A DNA stretch of 64,000 nt. Source: SSC3 sp963769585. Lineage in GTDB: Bacteria > Actinomycetota > Actinomycetes > Propionibacteriales > Nocardioidaceae. Positions 1-8,321 of the stretch are shown piece by piece; position 1 is the stretch's first letter, and every line of letters begins with the position of its first letter. The DNA lies in assembly GCA_963769585.1 (NCBI GenBank), contig CAVYMJ010000006.1:806001-870000 (forward strand), given 5' to 3'. The notes below the pieces were generated by a model. It made no database searches, was not told the origin of the DNA, and saw only the letters and a list, made by a program, of their open reading frames with translations. A program made the translations under genes and the position numbers.

Positions 1-819
1 CTCGACGAGCGGCCAGCCGTAGTTGGCGGCCTTGTCGATGCGGTTCAGCTCGTCCCAGGTGCTCGCCCCGAACTCCGTCGCCCACAGCCGGCCCTGGTCG
101 TCGAACGCCAGCCCCTGGACATTGCGATGACCCAGCGTCCAGACGGGCGACCCCGGTACCGGATTGCCGGGCGCGGGCCTGCCGTCAGTGGTGATGTGCA
201 GGATCTTGCCGCCGAACGAGTCGCGGTCCTGCGCCAGCTGGGAGTCACCGGTCTCACCGGTGGAGACGAAGAGGTCGCCGTCCTTGTCGAAGAGCAGCCG
301 TCCACCGTCGTGGATGAAGCCGTTGGGGATCCCGGTGAACACGTCACTCGGCTCGCCGATGCGCCGGCCGTCGTAGGTGAACTTCACGACTCGGTTGTCC
401 TGGGCGGTCGACACGTAGGCGAAGACCAGCCCGTCCTCGTCGTACGACGGGGAAAGGGCGAGTCCGAGCAGCCCGGCCTCGCCGCGAGGGACGGCAGCGG
501 CGATTCGACCGACCTCGCGCACCTGTCCGCCGGCAGAGACGGCCAGGACCCGGGTGGTGTCCCGCTCGCCGACCAGCGCGGACCCGTCAGGCAGGAAGGT
601 GACGCCCCACGGGACCGACAGCCCGGTGGCCAGCGTCCGCACGACCCGGGGGGCATCCGGCAACTGGCTCGCGGAAGGGTTGGCGGTCTGAGTCGTCCCC
701 GGCAGGGTCCCGGACTGGGATGGGAGGGTAGACGGCCCTGAGCTGGCGGGTCCGGCCGAGTCGGACTGGCAGCCGGAGAGCGCAAGGAGGAGGGCCAGGA
801 GAGGCCCGAGCGGCTTCAC
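1..819 (-). CDS. PQQ-dependent sugar dehydrogenase-like lipoprotein (3' part missing)
   Basis: The reading frame starts at GTG 819 and runs off the left edge, so about 273 N-terminal residues are visible. The N-terminus is a lipoprotein signal: a short basic end, a Leu/Ala-rich core and the lipobox LSGC, followed by a Ser/Pro/Thr-rich linker. The mature part has the soluble glucose/sorbosone dehydrogenase beta-propeller signatures PWGVTFLPDG, GEAGLLGLALSP, FIHDGGRLLF and GHRNVQGLAFD. Known members oxidise sugars at the outer face of the membrane with PQQ or are of unknown substrate. Substrate here cannot be told, and the C-terminal blades are outside the window. Confidence 0.85.
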   Translation of the reverse strand, partial: MKPLGPLLALLLALSGCQSDSAGPASSGPSTLPSQSGTLPGTTQTANPSASQLPDAPRVVRTLATGLSVPWGVTFLPDGSALVGERDTTRVLAVSAGGQVREVGRIAAAVPRGEAGLLGLALSPSYDEDGLVFAYVSTAQDNRVVKFTYDGRRIGEPSDVFTGIPNGFIHDGGRLLFDKDGDLFVSTGETGDSQLAQDRDSFGGKILHITTDGRPAPGNPVPGSPVWTLGHRNVQGLAFDDQGRLWATEFGASTWDELNRIDKAANYGWPLVE

Positions 820-904
820 GTCCTCGAACCTATCCTGGCGAGCCGACCGGTCCGGCCTGCCGCAGAACCGTCGAGCGCTGCGTGAGCCTCGACCGGATTT
901 CGAG

Positions 905-1096
905 CTAGGCGGTGGCCGCTCGGTTGGCACGGACCTCGTACCGCGCGGCGGCCGCGGCGAGGAAGGCATCGACCTCGTCGCGCTCGCCGCGGAGCCGGGT
1001 CAGTGCGGTGGAGGCGACCAGCGCGTTGCGCCGGGCTGCCTGCTGGCTGGTGACGGGCCAGTTCTTGAGTGCTTTGATGAGGTTCCAGGCGTGCAT
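905..1096 (-). CDS. Small conserved-looking hypothetical protein, 63 aa
   Basis: ATG at 1096 is preceded on the minus strand by GGAG about 7 nt upstream. The protein begins MHAWNLIKALKNWP and then forms one Ala/Arg/Glu-rich helical stretch (RLRGERDEVDAFLAAAAARY). No signal peptide, membrane segment or known domain is visible. It is a single gene between the sugar dehydrogenase and the divergent BNR-repeat gene. The start context and amphipathic helix make it more likely real than not, but I do not recognise a function. Confidence 0.55.
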   Translation of the reverse strand: MHAWNLIKALKNWPVTSQQAARRNALVASTALTRLRGERDEVDAFLAAAAARYEVRANRAATA

Positions 1097-1267
1097 GGCC
1101 GGCTCCAGGTGGGAAGGCTACGTCTTGTATGAGAAACGTAAAGGACCGGTACGTCGCTGGAGTCAACGCTGCGTGACATTCGTGTGAACGAGATCGCGTT
1201 CCAACGATGAGTTTGCCGGCCGAGGGAGGTCAGTCCCTTGGTGAGACACCCGAGCCTAGGAGGAGCC

Positions 1268-2356
1268 GTGTCCGAGACAGTCCTGATGATCGGTACCCGC
1301 AAGGGACTCTGGATCGCACGAAGCGCCGACCGCGACAGCTGGGCGGTGACCGGCCCCGACGACCTCATGGCCGAGGTGCCGTCGGTTGCCATCGACAAGC
1401 GGTCGGGGACGTCACGGCTCTTCGCCGGCACCAAGCACTGGCACTGGGGCCCCCAGGTACGCCGCTCCGACGACCTCGGCGCAACCTGGCAGTCGACCCC
1501 GAACGGCGAGGTGCGCTTCCCCGAGGACACCGGGCGCTCGCTGGAGGCCGTCTGGGCGATTGCTCCGTCCCCGACCGAGGACGGCGTGGTCTGGGCCGGC
1601 ACTGAGCCCTCGGCCCTGTTCCGGTCCACCGACAACGGGGAGACGTTCGAGCTGGTCCGGGGCCTGTGGGACCACCCGCATCGTGAAGAGTGGGGGGAGG
1701 GCTTCGGCGGCCAGGCGATCCATACCGTGCTGCCGCACCCGACCGATCCGGCACTGGTCACGGTCGCGATGTCGACGGGTGGGGTCTACCGCACAGCGGA
1801 CGCCGGCGCGACCTGGGCGCCGGCCAACACCGGCATCAAGGCCGAGTTCATGCCCGGCGACATCCAGTACCCGGAGTTCAACCAGTGCGTCCACAAGGTG
1901 GCGCGCAGTGCCACCGAGCACGATGTCCTGTACGCCCAGAACCACGGCGGTGTCTACCGCAGCGACGACGCGGGCCAGACGTGGCAGTCGATCGCCGACG
2001 GGCTCCCCAGCGACTTCGGGTTCCCCGTGGTCGCCCATCCCCGTGTCGACGGCACCATCTGGATCTTCCCTCTCGCTGCCTCCGACGGCCGCTTCCCCGT
2101 GAACGGTGACTGCCGGGTCTTCCGGTCCCGGGACCGCGGTACGACCTGGGAGGAGCTCGGGAAGGGGCTCCCCGACGGCTCGTTCTTCAGCGGGGTCATG
2201 CGCGACGCGCTGTGTGTCGACGACGCGGACCCGGTCGGGGTCTACTTCGGAAGTCGCGACGGCACCGTCTTCGCCAGCGCGGACGAGGGTGACTCGTGGT
2301 CTGTCGTGGCCGAGCATCTGCCCGACGTGCTCTGCGTGCGTGCGGCGACCGTCTGA
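1268..2356 (+). CDS. BNR/sialidase-like beta-propeller repeat protein
   Basis: I chose GTG 1268 (362 aa) because AGGAGG at 1258-1263 sits 4 nt upstream and the family usually begins just before TVLMIGTRKGLWIARS. An earlier in-frame GTG at 1238 has no such site. The protein is a series of Asp-box/BNR blades: STDNGETFEL, TADAGATWAP, SDDAGQTWQS, SRDRGTTWEE and SADEGDSWSV, as in VPS10/sialidase-fold glycosyl-hydrolase-like proteins. There is no signal peptide, so it appears cytoplasmic. Sialidase activity cannot be inferred from the blades alone. Its stop lies 10 bp from the stop of the convergent cyclase gene. Confidence 0.8.
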   Translation: MSETVLMIGTRKGLWIARSADRDSWAVTGPDDLMAEVPSVAIDKRSGTSRLFAGTKHWHWGPQVRRSDDLGATWQSTPNGEVRFPEDTGRSLEAVWAIAPSPTEDGVVWAGTEPSALFRSTDNGETFELVRGLWDHPHREEWGEGFGGQAIHTVLPHPTDPALVTVAMSTGGVYRTADAGATWAPANTGIKAEFMPGDIQYPEFNQCVHKVARSATEHDVLYAQNHGGVYRSDDAGQTWQSIADGLPSDFGFPVVAHPRVDGTIWIFPLAASDGRFPVNGDCRVFRSRDRGTTWEELGKGLPDGSFFSGVMRDALCVDDADPVGVYFGSRDGTVFASADEGDSWSVVAEHLPDVLCVRAATV

Positions 2357-2365
2357 GCGACGGTC

Positions 2366-3901
2366 TCAGTCCGTGGCGAGGCGTGGAACCGCGAGGGGCG
2401 TCGGCTCCAGGCGGCCACGGACCACTACCGGGTCCAAGGGCGTCCACCAGTGCACCTCGTTGCCACCGGCGGTCAGCAGCAGCTTGGCATTGGCCAGGCA
2501 ATGGCCCGGCACGTCCTTGGCGAGGTCGGTCAGGCGTGCGGCCTCGTTGACCGGGTCGCCGATCACGGTGTACTCGTAGCGCTCGGCCGCCCCCACGTTC
2601 CCTGCCACGGTTCGACCTGCCGAGACGCCGATGCCGGCACCGAGCTCGGGCACCTCGTCGCGCAGCCGGCGGGCCATCACCCGGGCGGCCGCGAGCACCA
2701 GCGAGTCGCGGTCGTCGACGGCCACCGGGGCCCCCCAGATGGCGAGGGCCGCGTCTCCTTGGAACTTGTTGATCCAGCCGTCGTACTGATGGACCACGTC
2801 GATCACCACGTCGAAGAAGCGGTTGAGTAACCCGACGACCTCCTCTGGGGGCCGATCCTCGGCCAGCGACGTCGACCCGATGATGTCGACGAACAGGACG
2901 GCGACGTCACGCACCTCACCGCCGAGGTCCACTCCACCGTCCAGTGCCCGGCGTGCAACGTCGTCCCCCACGTGGCGACCGAAGAGCTCACGGATCTGCT
3001 CGCGCTCGCGCAGTCCGGCGACCATGTCGTTGAACCCGGCCTGGAGGACGCCGATCTCCGTCCCGTCGTAGATGCGCATGTGGGTGTCGAGGTTGCCGGC
3101 CTTCACCTGGGCGACGCCGTTGCGCAGGGCGAGGATGGGGTCCGAGCTGGCGCTGGCGGCGAGGATGGTCGTGAACGCGCCGACGATCAGACCGGTCCCG
3201 CCCAGCACCACCATCGTGATGGCCAGCTGCCGACGCGTGGCGTCCTGCGGCTCGACCAGTGCCGTCAGGCCGATGACCACCATGCCGAACAGGACCACCC
3301 CCGTCCCAAGCGCCCATGAGAAGTAGAGCCGAGTCGCGACCCTGCGGACGCCGAGTCGCTCGGGTAGGCCCCCGGAGGCCAGGACCTGGCCGGCCAGGGG
3401 CCGGAAGGCCCGTTCGGTGGTCAGATACGTGATCGTCGAGACGGAGAGCCCTGCCAGCGCGACGATCAGGGCGATCTCCAGGCCCAGCCGGGCGTCGTGG
3501 AGGTAGTTGAAGCCGCCGAAGATCATGGCGCCGACCGTCCACAGCACGGCCTGCCTGATGAAGAGCAGGAAGGGAGCTTCCAGGACGCGGCGCCGCTGGT
3601 CGTCGGTCGCCCGAGCGCGCGACTGCAGCAGCTGCACCAAGGGGTGCAGGTCGCGGAAGCCCTGAGCCAGGCCGATCAGCCCGGCCACCGTGACGTAGGC
3701 GAGCCCGAGCGCGAAGTTCTGGTAGGCGAGCTCGTCGTCGTCGGGGAGAGTCGGCAGCGGGACGACCCGGCTGATCAGCAGGTAGACCAGCACCAGCGCG
3801 CCGAAGTTCGCGGCGATCAGGCCGGCGGCCAGCGCGGCCCTGACGCGCCAGACGATCGGGAGACGCTCGAAGCGTCGCAGCATCATCCGGGAGATCGTCA
3901 C
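2366..3901 (-). CDS. Membrane-bound class III adenylate/guanylate cyclase with HAMP domain
   Basis: The 511-aa protein has about six hydrophobic segments in residues 20-250, a HAMP-like linker around 260-300 (NGVAQVKAGNLDTHM ... GFNDMVAGLRERE) and a C-terminal class III cyclase domain. In that domain FVDIIGSTSLAE and FQGDAALAIWG carry the two metal-binding Asp positions, and TVIGDPVNEAARL matches the transition-state Asn/Arg helix. This is the architecture of the mycobacterial Rv1318c-Rv1320c/Rv3645 group, which make cAMP from ATP. Nucleotide specificity is inferred. The gene converges with the BNR gene and diverges from ilvD, so it is probably monocistronic. Confidence 0.9.
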   Translation of the reverse strand: MTISRMMLRRFERLPIVWRVRAALAAGLIAANFGALVLVYLLISRVVPLPTLPDDDELAYQNFALGLAYVTVAGLIGLAQGFRDLHPLVQLLQSRARATDDQRRRVLEAPFLLFIRQAVLWTVGAMIFGGFNYLHDARLGLEIALIVALAGLSVSTITYLTTERAFRPLAGQVLASGGLPERLGVRRVATRLYFSWALGTGVVLFGMVVIGLTALVEPQDATRRQLAITMVVLGGTGLIVGAFTTILAASASSDPILALRNGVAQVKAGNLDTHMRIYDGTEIGVLQAGFNDMVAGLREREQIRELFGRHVGDDVARRALDGGVDLGGEVRDVAVLFVDIIGSTSLAEDRPPEEVVGLLNRFFDVVIDVVHQYDGWINKFQGDAALAIWGAPVAVDDRDSLVLAAARVMARRLRDEVPELGAGIGVSAGRTVAGNVGAAERYEYTVIGDPVNEAARLTDLAKDVPGHCLANAKLLLTAGGNEVHWWTPLDPVVVRGRLEPTPLAVPRLATD

Positions 3902-3975
3902 TGGGGAACGCTATCGCCTTGCCGGGTTCGTGGTTGCTCCGCGAGACTGCGTCGGGCCCGCCGGTACGCCGGGCG

Positions 3976-3981
3976 TAGGCT
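3976..3981 (+). promoter_or_regulatory. -10 element of ilvD, probably leaderless
   Basis: TAGGCT fits the actinobacterial -10 consensus TANNNT and is followed by exactly 6 nt and then the ATG of ilvD. Transcription would start at or within a base of the start codon, and no Shine-Dalgarno is present. No convincing -35 was identified. Confidence 0.5.
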
Positions 3982-3987
3982 CGCGCC

Positions 3988-5688
3988 ATGTCTGACGACC
4001 GCTCTTCCAGCGACGCACCCGACATCAAACCCCGCTCGCGCGACGTCACCGACGGGCTCGAGCGGGCGGCGGCACGCGGGATGCTACGTGCCGTCGGCAT
4101 GGGGGACGCTGACTTCGAGAAGCCACAGATCGGCGTTGCCTCGAGCTGGAACGAGATCACCCCCTGCAACCTGTCGCTCGACCGCCTGGCCAAAGCCGCG
4201 AAGAACGGTGTGCACGCGGCCGGCGGCTACCCGCTCGAGTTCGGCACTATCTCGGTGTCCGACGGCATCTCGATGGGGCACGAGGGGATGCACTTCTCGC
4301 TGGTCTCGCGCGAGGTGATCGCCGACTCGGTCGAGACCGTGATGATGGCCGAGCGGCTCGACGGCTCCGTCCTGCTGGCGGGCTGTGACAAGTCGCTTCC
4401 GGGCATGCTGATGGCTGCGGCCCGGCTGGACCTGGCTGCGGTCTTCCTCTACGCCGGCTCGACCATGCCCGGCCAGGTGGACGGCAAGGACGTCACGATC
4501 ATCGACGCCTTCGAGGCGGTGGGTGCCTGCCTCGCCGGAAAGATCACCCGCGCGGAGGTCGACCGGATCGAGCGCGCTATCTGCCCGGGCGAGGGCGCCT
4601 GCGGCGGGATGTACACGGCCAACACGATGGCCTCGGTGGCTGAGGCGATCGGCATGTCGTTGCCCGGCTCGGCGGCGCCACCGGCGGTCGACCGCCGTCG
4701 CGACGGGTTCGCACACCGGTCGGGGGAGGCCGTCGTGGGACTGCTGCGCCGCGGCATCACCGCCCGCCAGATCATGACCAAGGAGGCCTTCGAGAACGCC
4801 ATCACCGTGGTGATGGCGCTGGGCGGCTCCACCAACGCCGTACTGCACCTGCTCGCGATGGCCCGCGAGGCCGACGTCGATCTGACCCTGGACGACTTCG
4901 TGAGGATCGGAGCGAAGGTTCCGCACCTCGGCGACCTGAAGCCGTTCGGTCGCTTCGTGATGACCGACGTGGACAGGGTCGGTGGCATCCCTGTGGTGCT
5001 GAAGGCGCTGCTGGACGCGGGCCTGCTCCATGGGGACTGTCTCACGGTGACAGGCAAGACGATGGCAGAGAACCTGGCCGAGATCGCGCCCCCGGACGTC
5101 GACGGCACGATCATCCGAGAGCTGTCCAAGCCGATCCACAAGACCGGTGGCATCACCATCCTGCGCGGGTCGCTTGCGCCTGAGGGCGCCGTGGTGAAGT
5201 CAGCCGGGTTCGACGAGGAGGTCTTCGAGGGCGTGGCCCGGGTCTTCGACGGCGAGCGCGCGGCTCTCGACGCGCTCACCGAAGGCCGGATCAAGCCGCG
5301 GGACGTTGTGGTGATCCGGTACGAGGGACCCAAGGGTGGTCCCGGGATGCGCGAGATGCTCGCGATCACGGGAGCCATCAAGGGCGCGGGACTGGGCAAG
5401 GAGGTCCTGCTGGTCACCGACGGCCGCTTCTCTGGTGGCACGACCGGCCTGTGCGTGGGGCACATCGCCCCGGAGGCCGTTGACGGCGGGCCGATCGCGT
5501 TCGTGCGCGATGGGGACCCGATCCGTCTCGACGTTGCCGGTGGCCTGCTCGAGGTCGAGATCGACGAGGCTGAGCTCGCGACGCGTCGCGATGGCTGGGC
5601 CCCCCTCGAGCCGAAGTACACCCGAGGTGTGCTTGGCAAGTACGCCAAGGTCGTCCAGTCAGCCGCACACGGAGCGGTGTGCGGCTGA
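3988..5688 (+). CDS. ilvD: Dihydroxy-acid dehydratase
   Basis: The enzyme (566 aa, full length) dehydrates 2,3-dihydroxy-isovalerate and 2,3-dihydroxy-methylvalerate to the keto acids that precede valine and isoleucine, using an Fe-S cluster. Seen in the sequence: the IlvD/Edd signature around AGCDKSLPGML and GEGACGGMYTANTM with the cluster Cys residues, and the C-terminal GRFSGGTTGLCVGHIAPEA block. The gene stands alone between a divergent cyclase and a secreted protein, about 2.6 kb upstream of ilvB. The start is fixed by a -10-like TAGGCT 6 nt upstream, and no attenuator-like leader precedes it. Confidence 0.97.
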   Translation: MSDDRSSSDAPDIKPRSRDVTDGLERAAARGMLRAVGMGDADFEKPQIGVASSWNEITPCNLSLDRLAKAAKNGVHAAGGYPLEFGTISVSDGISMGHEGMHFSLVSREVIADSVETVMMAERLDGSVLLAGCDKSLPGMLMAAARLDLAAVFLYAGSTMPGQVDGKDVTIIDAFEAVGACLAGKITRAEVDRIERAICPGEGACGGMYTANTMASVAEAIGMSLPGSAAPPAVDRRRDGFAHRSGEAVVGLLRRGITARQIMTKEAFENAITVVMALGGSTNAVLHLLAMAREADVDLTLDDFVRIGAKVPHLGDLKPFGRFVMTDVDRVGGIPVVLKALLDAGLLHGDCLTVTGKTMAENLAEIAPPDVDGTIIRELSKPIHKTGGITILRGSLAPEGAVVKSAGFDEEVFEGVARVFDGERAALDALTEGRIKPRDVVVIRYEGPKGGPGMREMLAITGAIKGAGLGKEVLLVTDGRFSGGTTGLCVGHIAPEAVDGGPIAFVRDGDPIRLDVAGGLLEVEIDEAELATRRDGWAPLEPKYTRGVLGKYAKVVQSAAHGAVCG

Positions 5689-5732
5689 CCGCACCAGCGC
5701 GAGGCCTGCCGGGAACGGCGTTCGGGGTGACC

Positions 5733-5738
5733 TAGCGT
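5733..5738 (+). promoter_or_regulatory. -10 element of the gene at 5745, probably leaderless
   Basis: TAGCGT lies exactly 6 nt before the ATG at 5745, giving a predicted transcript with no 5' untranslated region. No ribosome binding site is visible. Confidence 0.45.
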
Positions 5739-5744
5739 GGCTCC

Positions 5745-6785
5745 ATGACCACAGTGGGCGAGGGGCGCGGGTTCGTCGCGTCGGTGGCCCTGACCGTCGT
5801 ACTGGGGCTGACCGCGATGACCGCGGTGGCGCTGGCGACCAACCGCGCCCAGGCCGAGCCCAGTCCATCTGGCGAGGGTCGTCGTAGCGTCGGCTTGCCC
5901 GCCTCGGCCAAGAGCGGCGAGTCTGCGACCGGTGTGGCCGCGCCTCGGCCCGGGGTGGCCGCCCCCGACCTTCCCTTCGGCGACGGACCGATTCTTCCCG
6001 GCCATCTCCTGGTGGCCTACTACGGCACAGCGGGCACCGGATCGCTCGGCGTCCTCGGCGAGGACACGCCGGACCGGATCACCCGGAGGCTGCGTCGAGC
6101 CGCGGCACCGTTCGGCACGCAGAAGCGCCCGGTGCAGATCGTCTACGAGCTGATCGTCACCGTGGCCGACTCCACGCCCGGACCGGACGGTGACTACTCC
6201 CACGACATCGCGCGCGCGAAGGTGGCGAGGTACGTCAGGGCCGCGCACCGCAACAAGGCCCTGCTCGTGCTCGACCTGCAGCCGGGCCGCAGCGACTTCC
6301 TGACGGTGGCAAAGCGGTGGTCCTGGGCCTTGAAGGACCCGTGGGTGGGGCTCGCGCTCGACCCGGAGTGGCGGATGGGCCGTCGCCAGGTCCCGGCGCG
6401 GGTGATCGGTTCCGTGGCTGCCCACGAGGTCAATGCCGTCTCAGGCTGGCTGCGCCGGCTGTCGGCCCGCAACGACCTGCCGGAGAAGGTCTTCCTGCTG
6501 CACTCGTTCCGCACCAGCATGATCAGGAACATCGAGCGCGTGGTGAAGCGGGAGAACCTGGCCACCGTGCTCCACGTCGACGGGTTCGGTACGCCGAGCC
6601 AGAAGCTCGCCACGTTCCACACCGTCGCCGGAACCCGGCCTCGTCACATGCGGATGGGCTTCAAGCTCTTCTACGACGAGGACACCCATCGGATGTCGGC
6701 GCGCCGGGTCAAGCAGATCCGGCCGCTGGTGGAGTCTCGTCAGCTTCCAGTAGGGACATACCAGTCCTTTACCGCGAATCCCTAG
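5745..6785 (+). CDS. Secreted or membrane-anchored hypothetical protein, 346 aa
   Basis: An N-terminal hydrophobic segment (residues about 12-32, VALTVVLGLTAMTAVALA) acts as a signal or anchor and is followed by a Ser/Pro/Ala-rich linker to about residue 80. The folded part begins LPGHLLVAYYGTAGTGSLG and contains LLVLDLQPGRSDFL, WVGLALDPEW and LHVDGFGTP, which look like strand ends of a barrel-type enzyme fold. I know similar proteins as uncharacterised actinobacterial secreted proteins and cannot assign a reaction. A leaderless -10 (5733) and another before the next gene suggest separate transcription. Confidence 0.75.
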   Translation: MTTVGEGRGFVASVALTVVLGLTAMTAVALATNRAQAEPSPSGEGRRSVGLPASAKSGESATGVAAPRPGVAAPDLPFGDGPILPGHLLVAYYGTAGTGSLGVLGEDTPDRITRRLRRAAAPFGTQKRPVQIVYELIVTVADSTPGPDGDYSHDIARAKVARYVRAAHRNKALLVLDLQPGRSDFLTVAKRWSWALKDPWVGLALDPEWRMGRRQVPARVIGSVAAHEVNAVSGWLRRLSARNDLPEKVFLLHSFRTSMIRNIERVVKRENLATVLHVDGFGTPSQKLATFHTVAGTRPRHMRMGFKLFYDEDTHRMSARRVKQIRPLVESRQLPVGTYQSFTANP

Positions 6786-6788
6786 GGT
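6783..6788 (+). promoter_or_regulatory. -10 element of the gene at 6796, probably leaderless
   Basis: TAGGGT lies 7 nt before the ATG at 6796 and overlaps the stop codon (TAG 6783-6785) of the preceding gene. This predicts a leaderless transcript starting at or next to the ATG. Confidence 0.45.
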
Positions 6789-6795
6789 CGCCCGC

Positions 6796-8097
6796 ATGCA
6801 GAAGCATCGAGCTCGGAACGCACTGACCCGCCTGTTCCCCGCTGTTCTGGTACTGCTGGCAGGATCACTGGTCACGGCACCGCCCGGCAACGCCGTCGAG
6901 ATCGGCTATATCGAGGTGGCGCTCAACGGCTACTCGTTCACCGAGGGTGCTTGGAACCCGCTCGTCGGAGCCTCGGTCTCGCTGTACCCGCCGAACGAGG
7001 TCAACCCGGGTGACGACCCCAACTGGGAGCCGAACGCCTACGCCAGCGATACGACGGATGCCACCGGCGTCGCTACGTTCCCAGTTCCGGACACCGGCCC
7101 TTCGAACTTCAAGGTGAAGGCGTGGAAAGTGGGATGGGGCCACGACTGGCACCCATCGGGCACCAACAGCACCTACGCGTCCGGCAACCAGGTGCTCGTG
7201 ACAGGCTCTGACACCACCCACGTCAACATCAACCTCTACCAGCAGGTGCAGAGGTACACCGTCCAGGCGTGGGACCTGGGCACCGGAGCCGGGGTTCCCG
7301 GGGCAACAGTGGCGCTGTACGCCGCCGGCGGGTCCGGGAGTAGCCCGGCGTACTCCAGTTCGACGGACTCTGGCGGCGACGCCAAGTGGTTGTGGGCGCT
7401 GGCCGATGCTCCGAGTGGGCAGTACCGCGTGCGGGTCTCGGCCCCGGGCTACGGCACCGAGTGGGTGCGAGTCGACGACGTACCCAACGACTTCGAGCAC
7501 GCCATGGACCTGGATCCGGTAGGGGATCTGAGCGTGGCGTTGACGCCGGGAACTGCCGTCGTCGGGCCCACGCCAACGATCACCGGCACGCCCCGGGTCG
7601 GCCTGAGTCTGCAGGCACACACCGGAGCCTGGTTCCCGGCCACAACTGAGTTCACCTACCGCTGGCTGCGTGGCGCGACGGTGATCCCCGGGGCGACCGC
7701 GCCGACGTACGTCGTGACCGCCGCCGACCGCGGGCAACGGCTTCGTGTCCGCGTTGCCGGTGAGGCAGCCGGCTTCGACTCGCTGACTCGCGACAGTGCG
7801 CAAACCGCGATCGTGCAGGCCGGCAGGTTCACCTCGGCGCCGACACCCAAGCTCGTCGGCAAGGCGGTCAAGGGGAGGACTCTGACGGCGCTGCCTGGGT
7901 CGTGGCGTCCGGCGCCGGCCAAGCTGGCCTACCAATGGTTCCGAGGATCGAAGCCGATTCCCGGTGCGACGAAGCCCAAGTACCTGCTGAGTGCCAACGA
8001 TGTCGGCAAACGCCTCCGTGTCAGAGTGACCGCGACCCGGCCGGGTTACCAGAAGACCGCCAGGGTCAGCGCGCTGTCGAAGCGGGTGGCGCGGTGA
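6796..8097 (+). CDS. Secreted Ig-like repeat protein
   Basis: The 433-aa protein has a signal peptide (LFPAVLVLLAGSLVTAPPGNA). Two carboxypeptidase-regulatory/transthyretin-like domains follow at about residues 32-135 and 150-235. Then come two copies of an Ig-like module of about 85 residues whose shared marks are PTPTITGTPRVGLSL/PTPKLVGKAVKGRTL, FTYRWLRG/LAYQWFRG, IPGAT and GQRLRVRV/GKRLRVRV. It probably acts outside the cell in adhesion or surface structure, which is inference from the domains. No sortase motif or C-terminal membrane segment is visible, so it is likely released. Confidence 0.8.
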   Translation: MQKHRARNALTRLFPAVLVLLAGSLVTAPPGNAVEIGYIEVALNGYSFTEGAWNPLVGASVSLYPPNEVNPGDDPNWEPNAYASDTTDATGVATFPVPDTGPSNFKVKAWKVGWGHDWHPSGTNSTYASGNQVLVTGSDTTHVNINLYQQVQRYTVQAWDLGTGAGVPGATVALYAAGGSGSSPAYSSSTDSGGDAKWLWALADAPSGQYRVRVSAPGYGTEWVRVDDVPNDFEHAMDLDPVGDLSVALTPGTAVVGPTPTITGTPRVGLSLQAHTGAWFPATTEFTYRWLRGATVIPGATAPTYVVTAADRGQRLRVRVAGEAAGFDSLTRDSAQTAIVQAGRFTSAPTPKLVGKAVKGRTLTALPGSWRPAPAKLAYQWFRGSKPIPGATKPKYLLSANDVGKRLRVRVTATRPGYQKTARVSALSKRVAR

Positions 8098-8100
8098 CAC

Positions 8101-8131
8101 ATGCTGGGACCGCTGTTCCAAATGCTGGGAC
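8101..8131 (+). repeat. Direct repeat pair upstream of ilvB
   Basis: ATGCTGGGAC occurs at 8101-8110 and again at 8122-8131. The start-to-start spacing is 21 bp, two helical turns, so a dimeric regulator could bind both on one DNA face. The pair lies just upstream of the predicted ilvB leader promoter and could be an operator for a feast/famine or similar regulator. Confidence 0.4.
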
Positions 8132-8146
8132 GCCGACTAGACTCGC

Positions 8147-8176
8147 TTGACGAGGGTAGACACCGACAGGGACCGT
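8147..8176 (+). promoter_or_regulatory. Candidate promoter of the ilvBNC leader transcript
   Basis: TTGACG (8147-8152) and GACCGT (8171-8176) are separated by 18 nt. Six nt after the -10 comes the ATG of the leader peptide, so the leader itself would be translated from a leaderless mRNA. Confidence 0.45.
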
Positions 8177-8182
8177 TGGCGC

Positions 8183-8227
8183 ATGCGTTTCGAGATTCTT
8201 GTAGTACCGACGCGACGCGTCAGCTGA
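8183..8227 (+). CDS. ilvBNC leader peptide, MRFEILVVPTRRVS
   Basis: This 14-codon frame has four consecutive branched-chain codons, ATT CTT GTA GTA (Ile-Leu-Val-Val). All four are rare choices in this GC-rich sequence. It ends at TGA 8225-8227, followed 21 nt later by an intrinsic terminator placed before ilvB. That is the layout of ribosome-mediated transcription attenuation: scarcity of charged Ile, Leu or Val tRNA stalls the ribosome and would let polymerase read into ilvB. Attenuation of ilvB by such peptides has been proposed for Actinobacteria by comparative genomics. The role here is inferred from layout, not shown. Confidence 0.8.
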   Translation: MRFEILVVPTRRVS

Positions 8228-8248
8228 CAAGCAGTCAGCCAGCGCGTC

Positions 8249-8286
8249 ACCCCTCGCTTGCCCGGAACGGGCCGAGGGGTTTTTTG
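8249..8286 (+). terminator. Intrinsic terminator/attenuator before ilvB
   Basis: ACCCCTCG (8249-8256) pairs with CGAGGGGT (8273-8280). An inner GCCCG-gaa-CGGGC stem stacks on it, and the hairpin runs straight into six T residues. CGCGTCA just upstream (8243-8249) can instead pair with earlier leader sequence around ACGCG, giving a possible antiterminator. Gene order leader-terminator-ilvB makes attenuation the natural reading. Confidence 0.85.
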
Positions 8287-8321
8287 TTGGGTTCAGGCAT
8301 GACGGGAGAACAGGAACAAGG

